A stretch of 64,000 nucleotides of DNA from DAIPJH01 sp036770365 (GCA_036770365.1 DAIPJH010000001.1:1-64000), one strand, 5' to 3'. Counted from the stretch's first letter, positions 44,907-54,695 are shown. Made by a program: numbers and translations. The notes: a model not told the origin generated them from the sequence alone.

Positions 44907-45488
44907 ATGGAAATCATGCCAAACAAAATTGTCAAAAAAGGACAAATCGTTTTTTCGGAAGGCGATAGCCCTGATGGTGTGTATTACATCACACAAGGCA
45001 GAGTGCAGGTGAACCGCATGATTAATGGGATTTCACAGACCATTGCGGAGCTAGAAGAAGGCGATATTTTTGGCGAACTCGCAATGATCGATGACAGCCC
45101 TCGCTCCGCAACCATTATTGCCACCGAAGATACATGGCTTTATACTTTACAACGCAAGATCTTTGAACAAAAACTCAAGGCTCTGGATCATCTGATGTAT
45201 ACCGTATTTTTACGTATGGCATTATGCATTAAGAATATGAATCTCCAAATTGAGAATCTGAACCGCCTTGCCCACCATACCCTCACACAAGAAGCGATCG
45301 CGCAGGCACAAAATCAAGGTATTACATCCGAAGCAGCCCCGACAGTTAATCTATCTTCTCCCTTTGCTCAAACATCTTCACCCGAAGTAGATACAACTTT
45401 TATTCATCCCACCACAAAAACCAATCCAGCTCCCGCAGATAACCTCTCGATGATTGAGGACTACATCAACCAACCACGCTTTAAATAA
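44907..45488 (+). CDS. Cyclic-nucleotide-binding domain protein, no HTH
   Basis: A 193-residue protein with an N-terminal cNMP-binding beta-roll (KIVKKGQIVFSEGDSPDGVYYI to about residue 115), including the phosphate-binding cassette FGELAMIDDSPRSATI, where the Glu and Arg contact cAMP or cGMP. A helix (MYTVFLRMALCIKNMNLQIENL) follows, but no helix-turn-helix DNA-binding domain; the last 70 residues are polar and disordered. It is therefore not a CRP transcription factor but a ligand-responsive adaptor. AGGA lies 7 bases before the ATG. It is divergent from the TPR/FecR genes and could act downstream of the CHASE2 cyclase at 19337. Confidence 0.88.
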   Translation: MEIMPNKIVKKGQIVFSEGDSPDGVYYITQGRVQVNRMINGISQTIAELEEGDIFGELAMIDDSPRSATIIATEDTWLYTLQRKIFEQKLKALDHLMYTVFLRMALCIKNMNLQIENLNRLAHHTLTQEAIAQAQNQGITSEAAPTVNLSSPFAQTSSPEVDTTFIHPTTKTNPAPADNLSMIEDYINQPRFK

Positions 45489-45611
45489 AACATTTACTTG
45501 AGTTAGTGCGCCATACGCCTTAAAAGCACCCATTATCCTATAGTACTTTAACTTTATGATGCCACAAGCTGTGACATTATAAAGTGCAGATAGTGCAATA
45601 AATCTAATAAC

Positions 45612-45644
45612 TTATAGCCATTTCTAAGTGAAAAATGACTATAA
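45612..45644 (+). promoter_or_regulatory. uup: Leader hairpin adjoining the ribosome site of the ABC-F gene
   Basis: TTATAGCCATTT (45612-45623) pairs with AAATGACTATAA (45633-45644) with one mismatch, giving 12 positions around a 9-base loop. The 3' arm touches the AAAGG Shine-Dalgarno at 45643-45647, and the start codon is at 45660. Such hairpins can gate translation in ABC-F genes, but there is no T-run, so it does not look like a transcription attenuator. Confidence 0.4.
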
Positions 45645-45659
45645 AGGTGTACTCTTCGC

Positions 45660-47510
45660 ATGTCTGAAACCGTCTGTATATCCCTAGAAAATGTCACGTT
45701 GAATTTTGGTGGCAAGCCACTGTTTGAAAACATGTACCTGCATGTTGCCACGCGTGATCGTATCTGTTTGCTTGGGCGCAACGGCGTCGGCAAAACCACG
45801 CTGATGAAACTCATTACTGGTGAGTTAGAGCCAGACGCAGGCAAACGCTTTGTCTTAAATGGCACAAACATTGGCTACTTAGCGCAAAAAATTGATCCCA
45901 AAAAAGGGCAAACCATTCATAGTTATGTGATGGAAGGGCTGCCAGTAGAGGAACAAACGCCTGATAAACATTACCTTGCAGATATGGTCATCGCACCACT
46001 CGGCTTAAATCCTGATGCCACGATCGACACACTTTCTGGCGGACAAGTCCGCCGTGCATCGCTCGCACGTGCGCTTGTTGCTGAACCTGATGTGTTACTG
46101 CTCGATGAACCCACCAACCATCTGGATTTAGCCGCAATTGAATGGCTAGAGAATTACCTTAAAGTCTATAAAGGCACGATTTTGGTGGTCAGCCATGACC
46201 GCACCTTCCTCGCCAACATTACCAGTAAAGTGTTCTGGCTCGACAGAGGCATCATCCGCATTTGTCCGCGTGGCTATGCGTTTTATGAAGAATGGGCAGA
46301 AGCACTGATTGAGCAAGAAGCGCGTGAACTGCATAATATGCAGAAAAAACTCGAAGCTGAAGTAGACTGGACGCAAGGCGGAGTCACGGGGCGTCGCAAA
46401 CGCAATGTTCGCCGCCTGCGTGAACTTCACGCCCTGCGCGCCAAACTCAAAAACGACAAAACCGCCTATAATGCCTCCACAAAAACGATGGATTTAGAGC
46501 CACTTTCACCTGCGCAAGCGTCTAAAGTGGTGGCGGAATTCAAAGACGTAAATATGAGCTTCACCCGTGACGGCAAGCGCACCCCGATTTTACAAAATTT
46601 TCACCTACGCATCATGCGTGGAGATAGAATTGGGATTTTGGGCGCGAATGGTTCAGGCAAAAGTACCTTCCTCAAGCTTCTCGTCAAAGACCTTCAGCCT
46701 GACAGCGGCTTCATCAAACTCGGAAAAAACATCGAAATTTCTTATTTTGACCAAAACCGCACCTTGATTAATCCCAAAAAGACCCTCTGGCAAACGCTCT
46801 GCCCTGATGACGGCGACCATGTGCTACTAGGCAGTGGCGACAAACAACGCGCACGCCATGTATGCGGTTATCTCAAAGACTTTCTGTTTGATCCCAAAAT
46901 GGCACGTGACCTTGTCGGTACGCTCTCAGGTGGACAGCAAAGCCGCTTGATGCTCGCCAAAATCTTGGCGCAAGCAGGCAGCGTGCTTATTCTCGATGAG
47001 CCAACCAATGATTTGGATATGGACACGCTCGATATGCTGCAAGAACTCATCAGCGATTATGACGGCACGCTCCTCATCGTCAGCCACGATCGCGATTTTC
47101 TGGACCGCACCGTCACTCGCGTCCTCGCCTTTGAAGGCAATGCAGTGGTTGAACATCATGTCGGCGGTTACTCGGACTATATCGAAGCCAAAAAGAACGA
47201 AAAAGACAAAACCAAAAAATCAGAAGCGAAAGTGACGACTGCGCCTATTACCGTAGCCCCCGAGCCTACCACACAAAAAAACAAAATGTCCTTTAAGCTC
47301 AAACATGAACTTGAAAACCTCCCCAAGAAAATCGCAGATTTAGAAGCTGAAATTTCTTCTATAGAAACCACCCTCGCCGATGCGAACCTCTATGTCAGCT
47401 CCCCCGAAGGCTTCGACACCGCCAGCCGCCGATTGCCCAAAGCACAAGCCGAACTCGAAGCAGCGGAATCAAGATGGTTAGAGTTGGAGGAAATGGCTAC
47501 TGCACAATAA
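45660..47510 (+). CDS. uup: ABC-F ATPase (Uup type)
   Basis: A 616-residue soluble tandem ABC ATPase. Two Walker A loops (GRNGVGKTT, GANGSGKST), two LSGGQ signatures and Walker B with LLDEPTNHLD and ILDEPTNDLD are complete. A linker helix rich in charge (RKRNVRRLRELHALRAKL) separates them, and a C-terminal coiled coil (residues about 555-616, LPKKIADLEAEISSIET) is the Uup DNA/RNA-binding tail. ABC-F proteins act at the ribosomal E-site, and Uup is tied to tolerance of transposon excision and stalled ribosomes. A hairpin lies in the leader. A bidirectional terminator follows the stop. Confidence 0.93.
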   Translation: MSETVCISLENVTLNFGGKPLFENMYLHVATRDRICLLGRNGVGKTTLMKLITGELEPDAGKRFVLNGTNIGYLAQKIDPKKGQTIHSYVMEGLPVEEQTPDKHYLADMVIAPLGLNPDATIDTLSGGQVRRASLARALVAEPDVLLLDEPTNHLDLAAIEWLENYLKVYKGTILVVSHDRTFLANITSKVFWLDRGIIRICPRGYAFYEEWAEALIEQEARELHNMQKKLEAEVDWTQGGVTGRRKRNVRRLRELHALRAKLKNDKTAYNASTKTMDLEPLSPAQASKVVAEFKDVNMSFTRDGKRTPILQNFHLRIMRGDRIGILGANGSGKSTFLKLLVKDLQPDSGFIKLGKNIEISYFDQNRTLINPKKTLWQTLCPDDGDHVLLGSGDKQRARHVCGYLKDFLFDPKMARDLVGTLSGGQQSRLMLAKILAQAGSVLILDEPTNDLDMDTLDMLQELISDYDGTLLIVSHDRDFLDRTVTRVLAFEGNAVVEHHVGGYSDYIEAKKNEKDKTKKSEAKVTTAPITVAPEPTTQKNKMSFKLKHELENLPKKIADLEAEISSIETTLADANLYVSSPEGFDTASRRLPKAQAELEAAESRWLELEEMATAQ

Positions 47511-47532
47511 AAAGGCTGCCGAGGCAGCCTTT
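47511..47532. terminator. Bidirectional rho-independent terminator
   Basis: AAAGGCTGCC (47511-47520) and GGCAGCCTTT (47523-47532) form a near-perfect stem directly after the uup stop. On the minus strand a run of T follows, so it also ends the small lipoprotein transcript. Confidence 0.88.
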
Positions 47533-47539
47533 AAATGAA

Positions 47540-47740
47540 CTAACAACGTCCCTTTTTCGCCTGTCCGGGAGGACAGAAACGCCCATCTCCATGACCTTCA
47601 TGATGCCCGTCATGATAACCATTCACTGGATCGATCTGAACATTATGACCATCCACACGCACACGCTGCGCTGGTACATAGGCCGTACATGCAGACAACA
47701 TCGCTACCACCACCAAAGAAAAACCTACTTTCATTCGCAT
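47540..47740 (-). CDS. Small lipoprotein with His/Gly-rich loop
   Basis: A 66-residue precursor with a signal peptide and lipobox (VVVAMLSACTAY; Cys near residue 18). The mature part has a YHDGHHEGHGDG stretch and a final CPPGQAKKGRC, a P-P-G-Q-A-K-K-G type ending that occurs in small secreted proteobacterial proteins. Histidines may bind metal. Start ATG 47740 is preferred over GTG 47752, with GGGGG upstream. It lies 13 bases downstream of the DUF1003 gene on the same strand and ends at the shared terminator. Function unknown. Confidence 0.75.
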   Translation of the reverse strand: MRMKVGFSLVVVAMLSACTAYVPAQRVRVDGHNVQIDPVNGYHDGHHEGHGDGRFCPPGQAKKGRC

Positions 47741-47753
47741 AGACACCCCCACG

Positions 47754-48188
47754 TTATTTATTAGAACGCAACTCTAGCACTTCCAACATCTTAATCAACT
47801 GTGCAATTTCCTGCTCACGCATCCTATCAATCTTTTGATGAAGTAACTCTATTTCTTTTTCAGCGCGTAGATTCACCTCATAATCGCACACCGCTCGCTC
47901 GCGGTCACGCTCATTATCGCGGTTTTGGCTCATCATAATAATCGGCGCGGTGAACGCCGCCTGAAACGACAGCACCAAATTCAGCAAAATAAATGGATAG
48001 GGATCCCACGCTTTCACCCACGCGGCAATGTTCATCAATATCCATAGGAACAACAAAGATGACTGAATAATAATAAACCGCCACGACCCCACCGTCGCCG
48101 CCACCCAATCCGCAAGGCGCGCCCCTATCGTCTTGGCTTCCCATACCTTATGCAAAGGTGGCGGTAATTTTATAGTATGCTTGGTCAT
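47754..48188 (-). CDS. DUF1003 family membrane protein
   Basis: A 144-residue protein with two membrane helices. The DUF1003 features are visible: IGARLADWVAATVGSWRFIIIQS, WDPYPFILLNLVLSFQAAF and TAPIIMMSQNRDNERDRERA, then a coiled helix (EKEIELLHQKIDRMREQEI). Function of DUF1003 is not established; it is often near transport or stress genes. The frame extends to 48302, but ATG 48188 has GAGGAA upstream, and starting further up would overlap the tRNA-Leu gene. It is followed by the small lipoprotein. Confidence 0.92.
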   Translation of the reverse strand: MTKHTIKLPPPLHKVWEAKTIGARLADWVAATVGSWRFIIIQSSLLFLWILMNIAAWVKAWDPYPFILLNLVLSFQAAFTAPIIMMSQNRDNERDRERAVCDYEVNLRAEKEIELLHQKIDRMREQEIAQLIKMLEVLELRSNK

Positions 48189-48253
48189 GATGTTCCTCGC
48201 ATGAAAATTAGATATTTGTGGCGTAAGCCAGCCGAAGTACAACGTGCGAAGGC

Positions 48254-48339
48254 TGGTGCCCAGAAGAAGACTCGAACTTCCATGACCATAGGTCGCTAGC
48301 ACCTGAAGCTAGTGCGTCTACCAATTCCGCCATCTGGGC
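48254..48339 (-). tRNA. tRNA-Leu (anticodon CAG)
   Basis: On the minus strand the sequence opens GCCCAGA and closes TCTGGGC, then discriminator A and an encoded CCA. The anticodon arm CTAGC-TTCAGGT-GCTAG gives CAG, reading CUG. A variable arm (ACCTATGGTCATGG) and a T-loop with GTTCGAGT confirm a class II leucine tRNA of 86 bases. Confidence 0.97.
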
Positions 48340-48520
48340 AAAAATTTTCTATGTACTTAAACACAGCATAGACTTAACTGTGTGGTTTGTGCCTGTCAAC
48401 GCTTCTTTCAAACATTTCGCCAAGGCGTTGTGCCGCTTTGCGATTGTATTTTACCTCTACTTGACGCTATAGTCGCGTATCCTCGCTGATTACAATGACA
48501 AAGACACAAGGAGAAAAACG

Positions 48521-49528
48521 ATGGCAAAAAAACCGACAAAAGCAACCCCAAAGCGCGCACCTAAAATTGTTGTGATTGGTGGCACTGGTTTTGTTGGTAG
48601 TCACATCGTCAAAGCCCTTGCAAAAGAAGGCTATCTGATTCACGTGGTCGCCCGTGATGCTGTTGCGGGAGCGCACCTCAAACCTTACGGCGACGTAGGA
48701 CAAATCTCTGTGACCTCTGGCAATGTACTAGAACCAGACTCCATCCGTCCTGCCCTTAAAGGCGCACAGGCAGTCATATATCTACCAGGGCTACTCTTTG
48801 AAACAGCCTCTCAGCACTTTAGCGAAATTCACGCTCACGCCCCTGCACAGATCGCACATATAAGCAAAGAAGAAGGCGTAACACAATTTATTTTCATGTC
48901 TGCTTTGGGGGTGGACAATGCCTCTAAGTCTGCCTATGCACGCACTAAATATGAAGGCGAAAAGAAAGTACGTGAGGCGCGTACCGACGCAACGATTCTA
49001 CGTCCTAGTGTTATCTTTGGTGCGGATGATAATTTCATCAATCAATTCGCACGCATGGCTATCCTTTCACCATTCCTACCTCTGATTGGTGGGGGCAAAA
49101 CCAAGTTCCAGCCTGTGTTCGTGGGCGACATTGCTTCTGCAATTACGCACATAGTATACAACACAACATCGGCAGGCATCACCTATGAACTTTGCGGACC
49201 AGAAACCCTCACCTTTAAAGAAATTTTACAGATGATACTGCGCGAGTCTGGACTTCGCGCCTATCTTTTGCCTATCCCATTTTTTGTAGCAAAAATCATA
49301 GGGACGCTCGCCAATATTTTCTGCCCGACCCCACCGCTCACAGGAGATCAGATAACGTTACTTACCTACGATAATGTCGCCAATAGCTACGCAAAGAGCT
49401 TCAAACAACTAGGCATCATACCGCGCTCACTTGCTGCAGAACTACCTTTTATCGTGCGTCGTTACCGCGCCCTCACTCCACTGAGTGATACTTCTAAGCT
49501 TGAGGCAATCTCTGACGTGGCGGTGTAG
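48521..49528 (+). CDS. NDUFA9-like NAD(P)-binding protein (complex I-associated)
   Basis: A 335-residue short-chain dehydrogenase/reductase-like protein of the NDUFA9/YwnB-type family, whose eukaryotic members associate with respiratory complex I. The Rossmann motif IGGTGFVGSHIVKAL is near residue 18; YARTKYEGEK is the Y-x-x-x-K site; ATILRPSVIFG follows. The N-terminus is Lys-rich before the fold. The stop overlaps the start region of the downstream GST, so the two are coupled, and a glutaredoxin gene follows. Enzyme activity is uncertain; several family members appear to be structural. Confidence 0.88.
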   Translation: MAKKPTKATPKRAPKIVVIGGTGFVGSHIVKALAKEGYLIHVVARDAVAGAHLKPYGDVGQISVTSGNVLEPDSIRPALKGAQAVIYLPGLLFETASQHFSEIHAHAPAQIAHISKEEGVTQFIFMSALGVDNASKSAYARTKYEGEKKVREARTDATILRPSVIFGADDNFINQFARMAILSPFLPLIGGGKTKFQPVFVGDIASAITHIVYNTTSAGITYELCGPETLTFKEILQMILRESGLRAYLLPIPFFVAKIIGTLANIFCPTPPLTGDQITLLTYDNVANSYAKSFKQLGIIPRSLAAELPFIVRRYRALTPLSDTSKLEAISDVAV

Positions 49529-49530
49529 TG

Positions 49531-50205
49531 ATGCGGACACTTTACCATACCCCCCTTTCACCCTTTTGCCGCAAAATCCGCATCCAACTGCGTGAAAAAG
49601 GACTAGAGCATACGCTGGTAGATGAACCAATTTGGGACAGGCGCGAAGAATTTTTTGCACTTAACCCTGCGGGTGAAGTCCCTGTATTGCAAGAAGATAA
49701 CGAACTTATCTTATCAGGAAGTTACGCAATTTCAGAATATATCGAAGAAGCCTACCCCGACCATGATCCACAATTTTTGGGCAGCACGCTCGAAGAACGT
49801 GCCGAAGTGCGCCGCCTGATCACATGGTTCGACCTTAAATTTTACCAAGAAGTGACGCAATGTATTTTGTTTGAAAAAGTCTACCGCCCACTAATGCATG
49901 ACGGGCAGCCTGATAGCTGCATCATCCGCATGGGGAAGAAAAACATCCTTTACCATCTTGATTATATTGGCTTTCTCACACGAGGAAGCCGCTGGCTTGC
50001 TGGTGATCGCCTCACCCTTGCTGATCTCGCGGCAGCTGCACACCTTTCCGCACTTGATTTTCTTGGTGATGTACCATGGGATCATAATGCGGATGCCAAA
50101 GACTGGTACGCACTGATTAAATCGCGCCCATCCTTTCGCCCAATACTTACCGACCGCGTACGTGGTTTTAAACCCCCAAGCTGGTATGATAACCCTGATT
50201 TTTAA
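49531..50205 (+). CDS. Glutathione S-transferase-like protein
   Basis: A 224-residue GST. The N-terminal thioredoxin-like domain has the active-site SPFCRKIRIQLREKGL and the cis-Pro loop LNPAGEVPVLQED followed by LSGSYAISEYIEE. The C-terminal helical domain includes LAGDRLTLADLAAAAHLSALDF, the N-capping box of GSTs. Cys in SPFC suggests an omega- or beta-like Cys active site rather than Ser/Tyr. The start is ATG 49531; a GTG at 49528 shares bases with the upstream stop. It is the middle gene of NDUFA9-GST-glutaredoxin. Confidence 0.93.
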   Translation: MRTLYHTPLSPFCRKIRIQLREKGLEHTLVDEPIWDRREEFFALNPAGEVPVLQEDNELILSGSYAISEYIEEAYPDHDPQFLGSTLEERAEVRRLITWFDLKFYQEVTQCILFEKVYRPLMHDGQPDSCIIRMGKKNILYHLDYIGFLTRGSRWLAGDRLTLADLAAAAHLSALDFLGDVPWDHNADAKDWYALIKSRPSFRPILTDRVRGFKPPSWYDNPDF

Positions 50206-50223
50206 TCTTAAATGAGAACATCT

Positions 50224-50484
50224 ATGCCCACTATCACTATCTACACTACCCCTATTTGCCCGTATTGTGTGCGTGCGAAAGATTTGCTGAAGAAAAAAGG
50301 CATGACGGCTTGGGAAGAGATTGATGTTTCTGCCGACCCGCAGATTCGTGAAACGATGATGGCGCGTGCAGGTGGACGGCGAACTGTACCACAGATCTTT
50401 ATTGGGGATACCCATGTCGGTGGATTTGATGATATGCATGCACTGGACAAAGAAGGTAAGCTGGACGCTTTGTTAGGGGATTGA
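50224..50484 (+). CDS. grxC: Glutaredoxin 3 (dithiol)
   Basis: An 86-residue dithiol glutaredoxin with the redox motif CPYC (ICPYCVRAKDLL), the cis-Pro segment RRTVPQIFIG and GG/D motif VGGFDDMHAL that binds glutathione. It reduces protein disulfides and mixed glutathione disulfides. ATG 50224 gives the conserved start; an upstream ATG at 50212 is also in frame. It is 18 bases downstream of the GST gene and convergent with ccmB. Confidence 0.96.
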   Translation: MPTITIYTTPICPYCVRAKDLLKKKGMTAWEEIDVSADPQIRETMMARAGGRRTVPQIFIGDTHVGGFDDMHALDKEGKLDALLGD

Positions 50485-50517
50485 TTTTGCGCCAACTTCG
50501 TTCCCTGTCCTCGTAAA

Positions 50518-51165
50518 TTACTCCTGAGAAAACCGTAGTAAAAGCGCACTCAAAAAACATGATAGCGGAATAACAATCAGCACATGTGCAAGCAAAGCAG
50601 CCCATTCAGCAGAAAATATTAACGGCTTTGCGGATGCCATTGAACCAAAAATAAGAACAGGCACAGCAAGCGGCATCACCAACAACGTCGTCAGCAAATC
50701 CCGTGAACGAAACCGCAACGAGATCGACGCTGCCAATGACCCAAGAAAGATGAAAGACATCGTACCGAGACCAAGCGCAAGGGTCAACGAAGGAAGATTC
50801 GGCGGAAGCTGCGTAATCATCACTCCCATGATCGGTGCGACCATAAGCAATGGCAACGCCGTCACCAGCCAATGTGCAAAACATTTTGCTAGTACAACCA
50901 ACTCCAATGGCAATGATAAAAATGCCCATTGCTCTAATGTCCCATCAACATAATCACGCTCATAAAGACGATACTGCACGATCCCCAGCACCAAGAGCGC
51001 ACAGACCCACACCACGCCGCCTGTGACCTCATCAAGCGGTGTATCCATCGACTGACTCATGACAAAAAAACATGCAGACATGACAAACATCGTCACAAGA
51101 TTTAATGTTTCTCCGCCACGCTTCACATACAGCCCAATCTCATGTTTTAGAAACGTTAAGAACAT
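50518..51165 (-). CDS. ccmB: Heme exporter permease CcmB
   Basis: Membrane component of the CcmABCD system that supplies heme for cytochrome c maturation in the periplasm. About 215 residues with six helices, the N-terminal LKHEIGLYVKRGGETLN is diagnostic, as is DDGTLEQWAFL-like DGTLEQWAFLSLPLELV. Start ATG 51165 lies one base after the ccmA stop, so translation is coupled; a frame reaching 51183 is not needed. ccmC is not adjacent here. Confidence 0.95.
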   Translation of the reverse strand: MFLTFLKHEIGLYVKRGGETLNLVTMFVMSACFFVMSQSMDTPLDEVTGGVVWVCALLVLGIVQYRLYERDYVDGTLEQWAFLSLPLELVVLAKCFAHWLVTALPLLMVAPIMGVMITQLPPNLPSLTLALGLGTMSFIFLGSLAASISLRFRSRDLLTTLLVMPLAVPVLIFGSMASAKPLIFSAEWAALLAHVLIVIPLSCFLSALLLRFSQE

Positions 51166-51166
51166 A

Positions 51167-51853
51167 TTACACTTCTTCCTCATCTTGGTCTTGCGTTGTC
51201 ATGAAATCGTCTAATTGCACAAGCTGAAATCCTGATTCTTTAGCAACTTCAGCAGATGGTAATCCATGTGCCGCAAAAATCACCGCGCCACCTGAATTGG
51301 TACGGCTATTAACCAGCCCCCCTAACAACGCCACTCCATCGGCATCCAAATTATTCGCTGCCTCATCTAATAACCAAAGCTTTGCAGGCATGGTAATAAG
51401 TTTAGTGAGTGTAACGCGACGTTGCCACCCTGCCGACATTGCCCCTGCGGGCATATCCAGCCATGTACCCAATGAAAAATAATCAATAGCAGCCGCGGCT
51501 AAATAGGTACTATGTGCCATATCAGCCCAAAACATCACATTATCACGTACACTCGCTTCAGGCTTGATAGCATTTTTGTGACCAATATACAGCACTTGCC
51601 CCTCATAATCTGAGGTCTTGCGAATGGGTTTCCCCTGAAACAATACCGCCCCCTCATCTGGAGGCAACAATCCCGCAATAATCTTTAATAAGCTACTCTT
51701 TCCGCTCCCATTTGCACCAGCAAGCGCACACGCTTCCCCAGCCTTTAGCTGCATATGAAGTCCAGAAAAAAGATGACGCCCCCTGCGTGTGCAGGCTATA
51801 TTTTCGCATGATAACATGGTGTTTGCGCTGTCCAATTGTGATTTTTGCATCAT
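51167..51853 (-). CDS. ccmA: Heme exporter ATP-binding protein CcmA
   Basis: ABC ATPase that powers release of heme-loaded CcmE from CcmC. Walker A is GANGSGKSS; the signature loop reads MSAGWQRR in place of LSAGQ; Walker B reads LWLLDEAANNLD, where most ABC proteins have LLDEP. The expected residues for ATP hydrolysis (Lys of Walker A, Glu of Walker B) are retained. About 228 residues, normal for CcmA. It precedes and is coupled to ccmB. It is divergent from acnA. Confidence 0.92.
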   Translation of the reverse strand: MMQKSQLDSANTMLSCENIACTRRGRHLFSGLHMQLKAGEACALAGANGSGKSSLLKIIAGLLPPDEGAVLFQGKPIRKTSDYEGQVLYIGHKNAIKPEASVRDNVMFWADMAHSTYLAAAAIDYFSLGTWLDMPAGAMSAGWQRRVTLTKLITMPAKLWLLDEAANNLDADGVALLGGLVNSRTNSGGAVIFAAHGLPSAEVAKESGFQLVQLDDFMTTQDQDEEEV

Positions 51854-51971
51854 GATTTAGCTTTTGTTAACAGATACAGGTTAGAAGTGTAGGCTTATAT
51901 TGCAATTTTGTTTCAAACTATTTACGCATTATTATCTGTCGTCATTCTAGTCAACCATTCGAGGAATATCT

Positions 51972-54653
51972 ATGACCAGTTCCAACAAAGATAGCTTTAA
52001 AAGCCGTACCACTCTTAGCGCAGGCGGAAAAGAATATCACTATTATTCTTTACCTATCGCAGCAGCGGAAATTGGTCTTGACCTCAAAAAACTGCCTTAC
52101 TCGCTCAAAGTATTGTTTGAAAACATGTTGCGCTTTGAAGATGGCATGAATGTGACCAAAGACGATGCGATTGCTTTTAAAAAATGGATTGAAGACAAAA
52201 CCAATCCTCGTGAGATCAATTACCGCCCTGCACGTGTATTAATGCAAGATTTCACAGGCGTACCAGCCGTGGTAGACTTAGCAGCAATGCGTGATGCGGC
52301 AAAGCGCGCTGGCTCAAAGGTGGATGTGATCAACCCGCTCGTCCCCGTAGACATGGTTGTCGATCACTCTGTCATGGTGGATCATTACGGTACAAAAACT
52401 TCTTTTGAAGAAAACGTGAAGCTGGAGATGGATCGTAACGGTGAGCGTTATGAGTTTTTACGTTGGGGTCAAGGTGCGTTCAACAATTTCCGTGTTGTAC
52501 CACCAGGAACAGGTATTTGCCACCAAGTGAACGTGGAGTATCTCGCACAGGTGGTCTGGACCAAGGATGAAAACGGCAAAACCATTGCATATCCTGATAC
52601 CGTAGTGGGTACGGATTCCCATACTACAATGGTCAATGGCCTTGGTGTACTTGGTTGGGGTGTTGGTGGGATTGAGGCAGAAGCTGCCATGCTGGGACAA
52701 CCTGTCTCTATGTTAATCCCCGACGTTATTGGCTTCAAAATCACAGGGAAACTCAAAGAAGGCGTTACCGCGACCGATCTCGTACTTACTGTTACCAACA
52801 TGCTACGCAAAAAAGGTGTAGTGAATAAATTCGTTGAGTTCTTTGGTGCTGGCTTGGAAGATTTACCTCTCGCTGATCGCGCAACGATTGCAAACATGGC
52901 TCCTGAATATGGCGCAACCTGTGGCATCTTCCCAATTGACGGCGAAACCATTCGCTATCTGGAACTAACCGCTCGTGACAAGAATACCGTAGCTCTCGTA
53001 GAAGCTTACGCCAAAGCTCAAGGCATGTGGCGTGATGATGACGGTGCGAATACGGTCTATAGCGACACATTAGAACTCGATATCAGTACGGTTCAGCCAT
53101 CACTTGCAGGCCCTAAACGCCCACAAGATCGCGTGAATCTTTCTGATGCGCCAGCATCATTCGACAGTGCATTCAAAGAAATGGACAAGGGTAAAACTGC
53201 TGCTTCTGCTCGTGTCAAGGTTGAAGGCACTGATTACACCATTGGTCACGGCGATGTCGTGATCGCAGCGATTACCAGCTGCACCAACACCTCTAACCCA
53301 TACGTCTTGATGGCTGCAGGTTTGGTAGCGAAAAAAGCAAACGCTCTTGGCATGAAAACCAAGCCATGGGTCAAGACCTCTCTTGCACCAGGGTCGCAAG
53401 TAGTAACAGAATACCTCGCAAAAGCTGGCCTGAATAAAGACCTTGATGCGCTTGGGTTTAATCTTGTAGGCTATGGCTGCACTACCTGTATCGGCAACTC
53501 TGGCCCTCTGAACCAGCCGATCGAAGATGCTATCGCATCGGGTGATCTGGTTGTATCTTCAGTGCTTTCAGGTAACCGTAACTTTGAAGGTCGCGTGCAT
53601 GCTCGTGTCAAAACCAACTACCTCGCCTCTCCTCCTTTGGTGGTAGCGTATGCGTTGGCGGGAACAATGCACATCAACCTAAGCAAAGATGCCATTGGTC
53701 AAGACAAAAACGGTAACGACGTATTTTTGAAAGACATCTGGCCGAGCAATAAAGAAGTACAAGATGCAGTCGCACAATGTGTTACTCGTGAAATGTTTGC
53801 AAGCAAGTATGCGGACGTATTCGCTGGTGACAAATACTGGCAAGCCATCCAAGTGGCGAAGGGCGACACATTCAAATGGAATGATAAAAGTACCTATGTG
53901 CAAAATCCACCTTACTTCGTATCTGAAAAAGCATCCTCAGGCAACGTGATCGGCGCGAACATCCTCGGTATCTTTGGCGATTCCATCACCACTGACCATA
54001 TCTCTCCAGCGGGTAACATTGCAGGCAACAGCCCCGCAGCGAAATACCTTACGGAGAATGGCGTAGCGAAAGCGGACTTCAACTCATATGGTGCGCGTCG
54101 CGGTAACCATGAAGTGATGATGCGCGGAACTTTTGCCAATATTCGCATCAAAAACGAAATGTTAGCTGGAACTGAAGGTGGCATTACCACCTATATTCCA
54201 ACGGGTGAGACCATGTCGATCTATGATGCCGCAATGCGTTATCAGGCGGAAGGCCGCCCACTAGTAATTTTTGCTGGTAAAGAATACGGCACAGGTTCAT
54301 CACGTGACTGGGCAGCAAAAGGAACTTTCTTGCTTGGTGTAAAAGCTGTGATCGTTGAGAGCTTCGAACGCATCCACCGCTCTAACTTGGTGGGTATGGG
54401 CGTGCTTCCTCTGGTCTTTAAAGATGGTAAAACCCGCCTTGATCTAAAACTCGATGGCTCTGAAAAAGTAACCCTCACAGGCTTGGAAGTCTTGAAGCCT
54501 CGTATGGATGTCACTGTGACCATTGAACGTAAAAATGGCAGCAAAGAAATTTTTACAGTACTTTGCCGCCTCGATACAGAGGAAGAAATCGCTTACTTCA
54601 AAAGTGGCGGTATCTTGCAATACGTGATGGGCAATTTGACAAATGCAGCGTAA
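51972..54653 (+). CDS. acnA: Aconitate hydratase A
   Basis: Isomerises citrate and isocitrate in the TCA cycle through a 4Fe-4S cluster. The cysteine ligands lie in SCTNTSNP and [10 protein letters not shown]; AcnA/IRP1-type layout is confirmed by [24 protein letters not shown] and the C-terminal swivel domain with [14 protein letters not shown] and [15 protein letters not shown]. Full length at 893 residues. GAGGA lies 6 bases before the ATG. It is followed by the small conserved protein at 54696. Apo-AcnA of this group can also bind RNA in some bacteria. Confidence 0.98.
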   Translation: MTSSNKDSFKSRTTLSAGGKEYHYYSLPIAAAEIGLDLKKLPYSLKVLFENMLRFEDGMNVTKDDAIAFKKWIEDKTNPREINYRPARVLMQDFTGVPAVVDLAAMRDAAKRAGSKVDVINPLVPVDMVVDHSVMVDHYGTKTSFEENVKLEMDRNGERYEFLRWGQGAFNNFRVVPPGTGICHQVNVEYLAQVVWTKDENGKTIAYPDTVVGTDSHTTMVNGLGVLGWGVGGIEAEAAMLGQPVSMLIPDVIGFKITGKLKEGVTATDLVLTVTNMLRKKGVVNKFVEFFGAGLEDLPLADRATIANMAPEYGATCGIFPIDGETIRYLELTARDKNTVALVEAYAKAQGMWRDDDGANTVYSDTLELDISTVQPSLAGPKRPQDRVNLSDAPASFDSAFKEMDKGKTAASARVKVEGTDYTIGHGDVVIAAITSCTNTSNPYVLMAAGLVAKKANALGMKTKPWVKTSLAPGSQVVTEYLAKAGLNKDLDALGFNLVGYGCTTCIGNSGPLNQPIEDAIASGDLVVSSVLSGNRNFEGRVHARVKTNYLASPPLVVAYALAGTMHINLSKDAIGQDKNGNDVFLKDIWPSNKEVQDAVAQCVTREMFASKYADVFAGDKYWQAIQVAKGDTFKWNDKSTYVQNPPYFVSEKASSGNVIGANILGIFGDSITTDHISPAGNIAGNSPAAKYLTENGVAKADFNSYGARRGNHEVMMRGTFANIRIKNEMLAGTEGGITTYIPTGETMSIYDAAMRYQAEGRPLVIFAGKEYGTGSSRDWAAKGTFLLGVKAVIVESFERIHRSNLVGMGVLPLVFKDGKTRLDLKLDGSEKVTLTGLEVLKPRMDVTVTIERKNGSKEIFTVLCRLDTEEEIAYFKSGGILQYVMGNLTNAA

Positions 54654-54695
54654 AAGCGCATAACTAACGACGTAATAACAATAAAAGGGTCTGCT

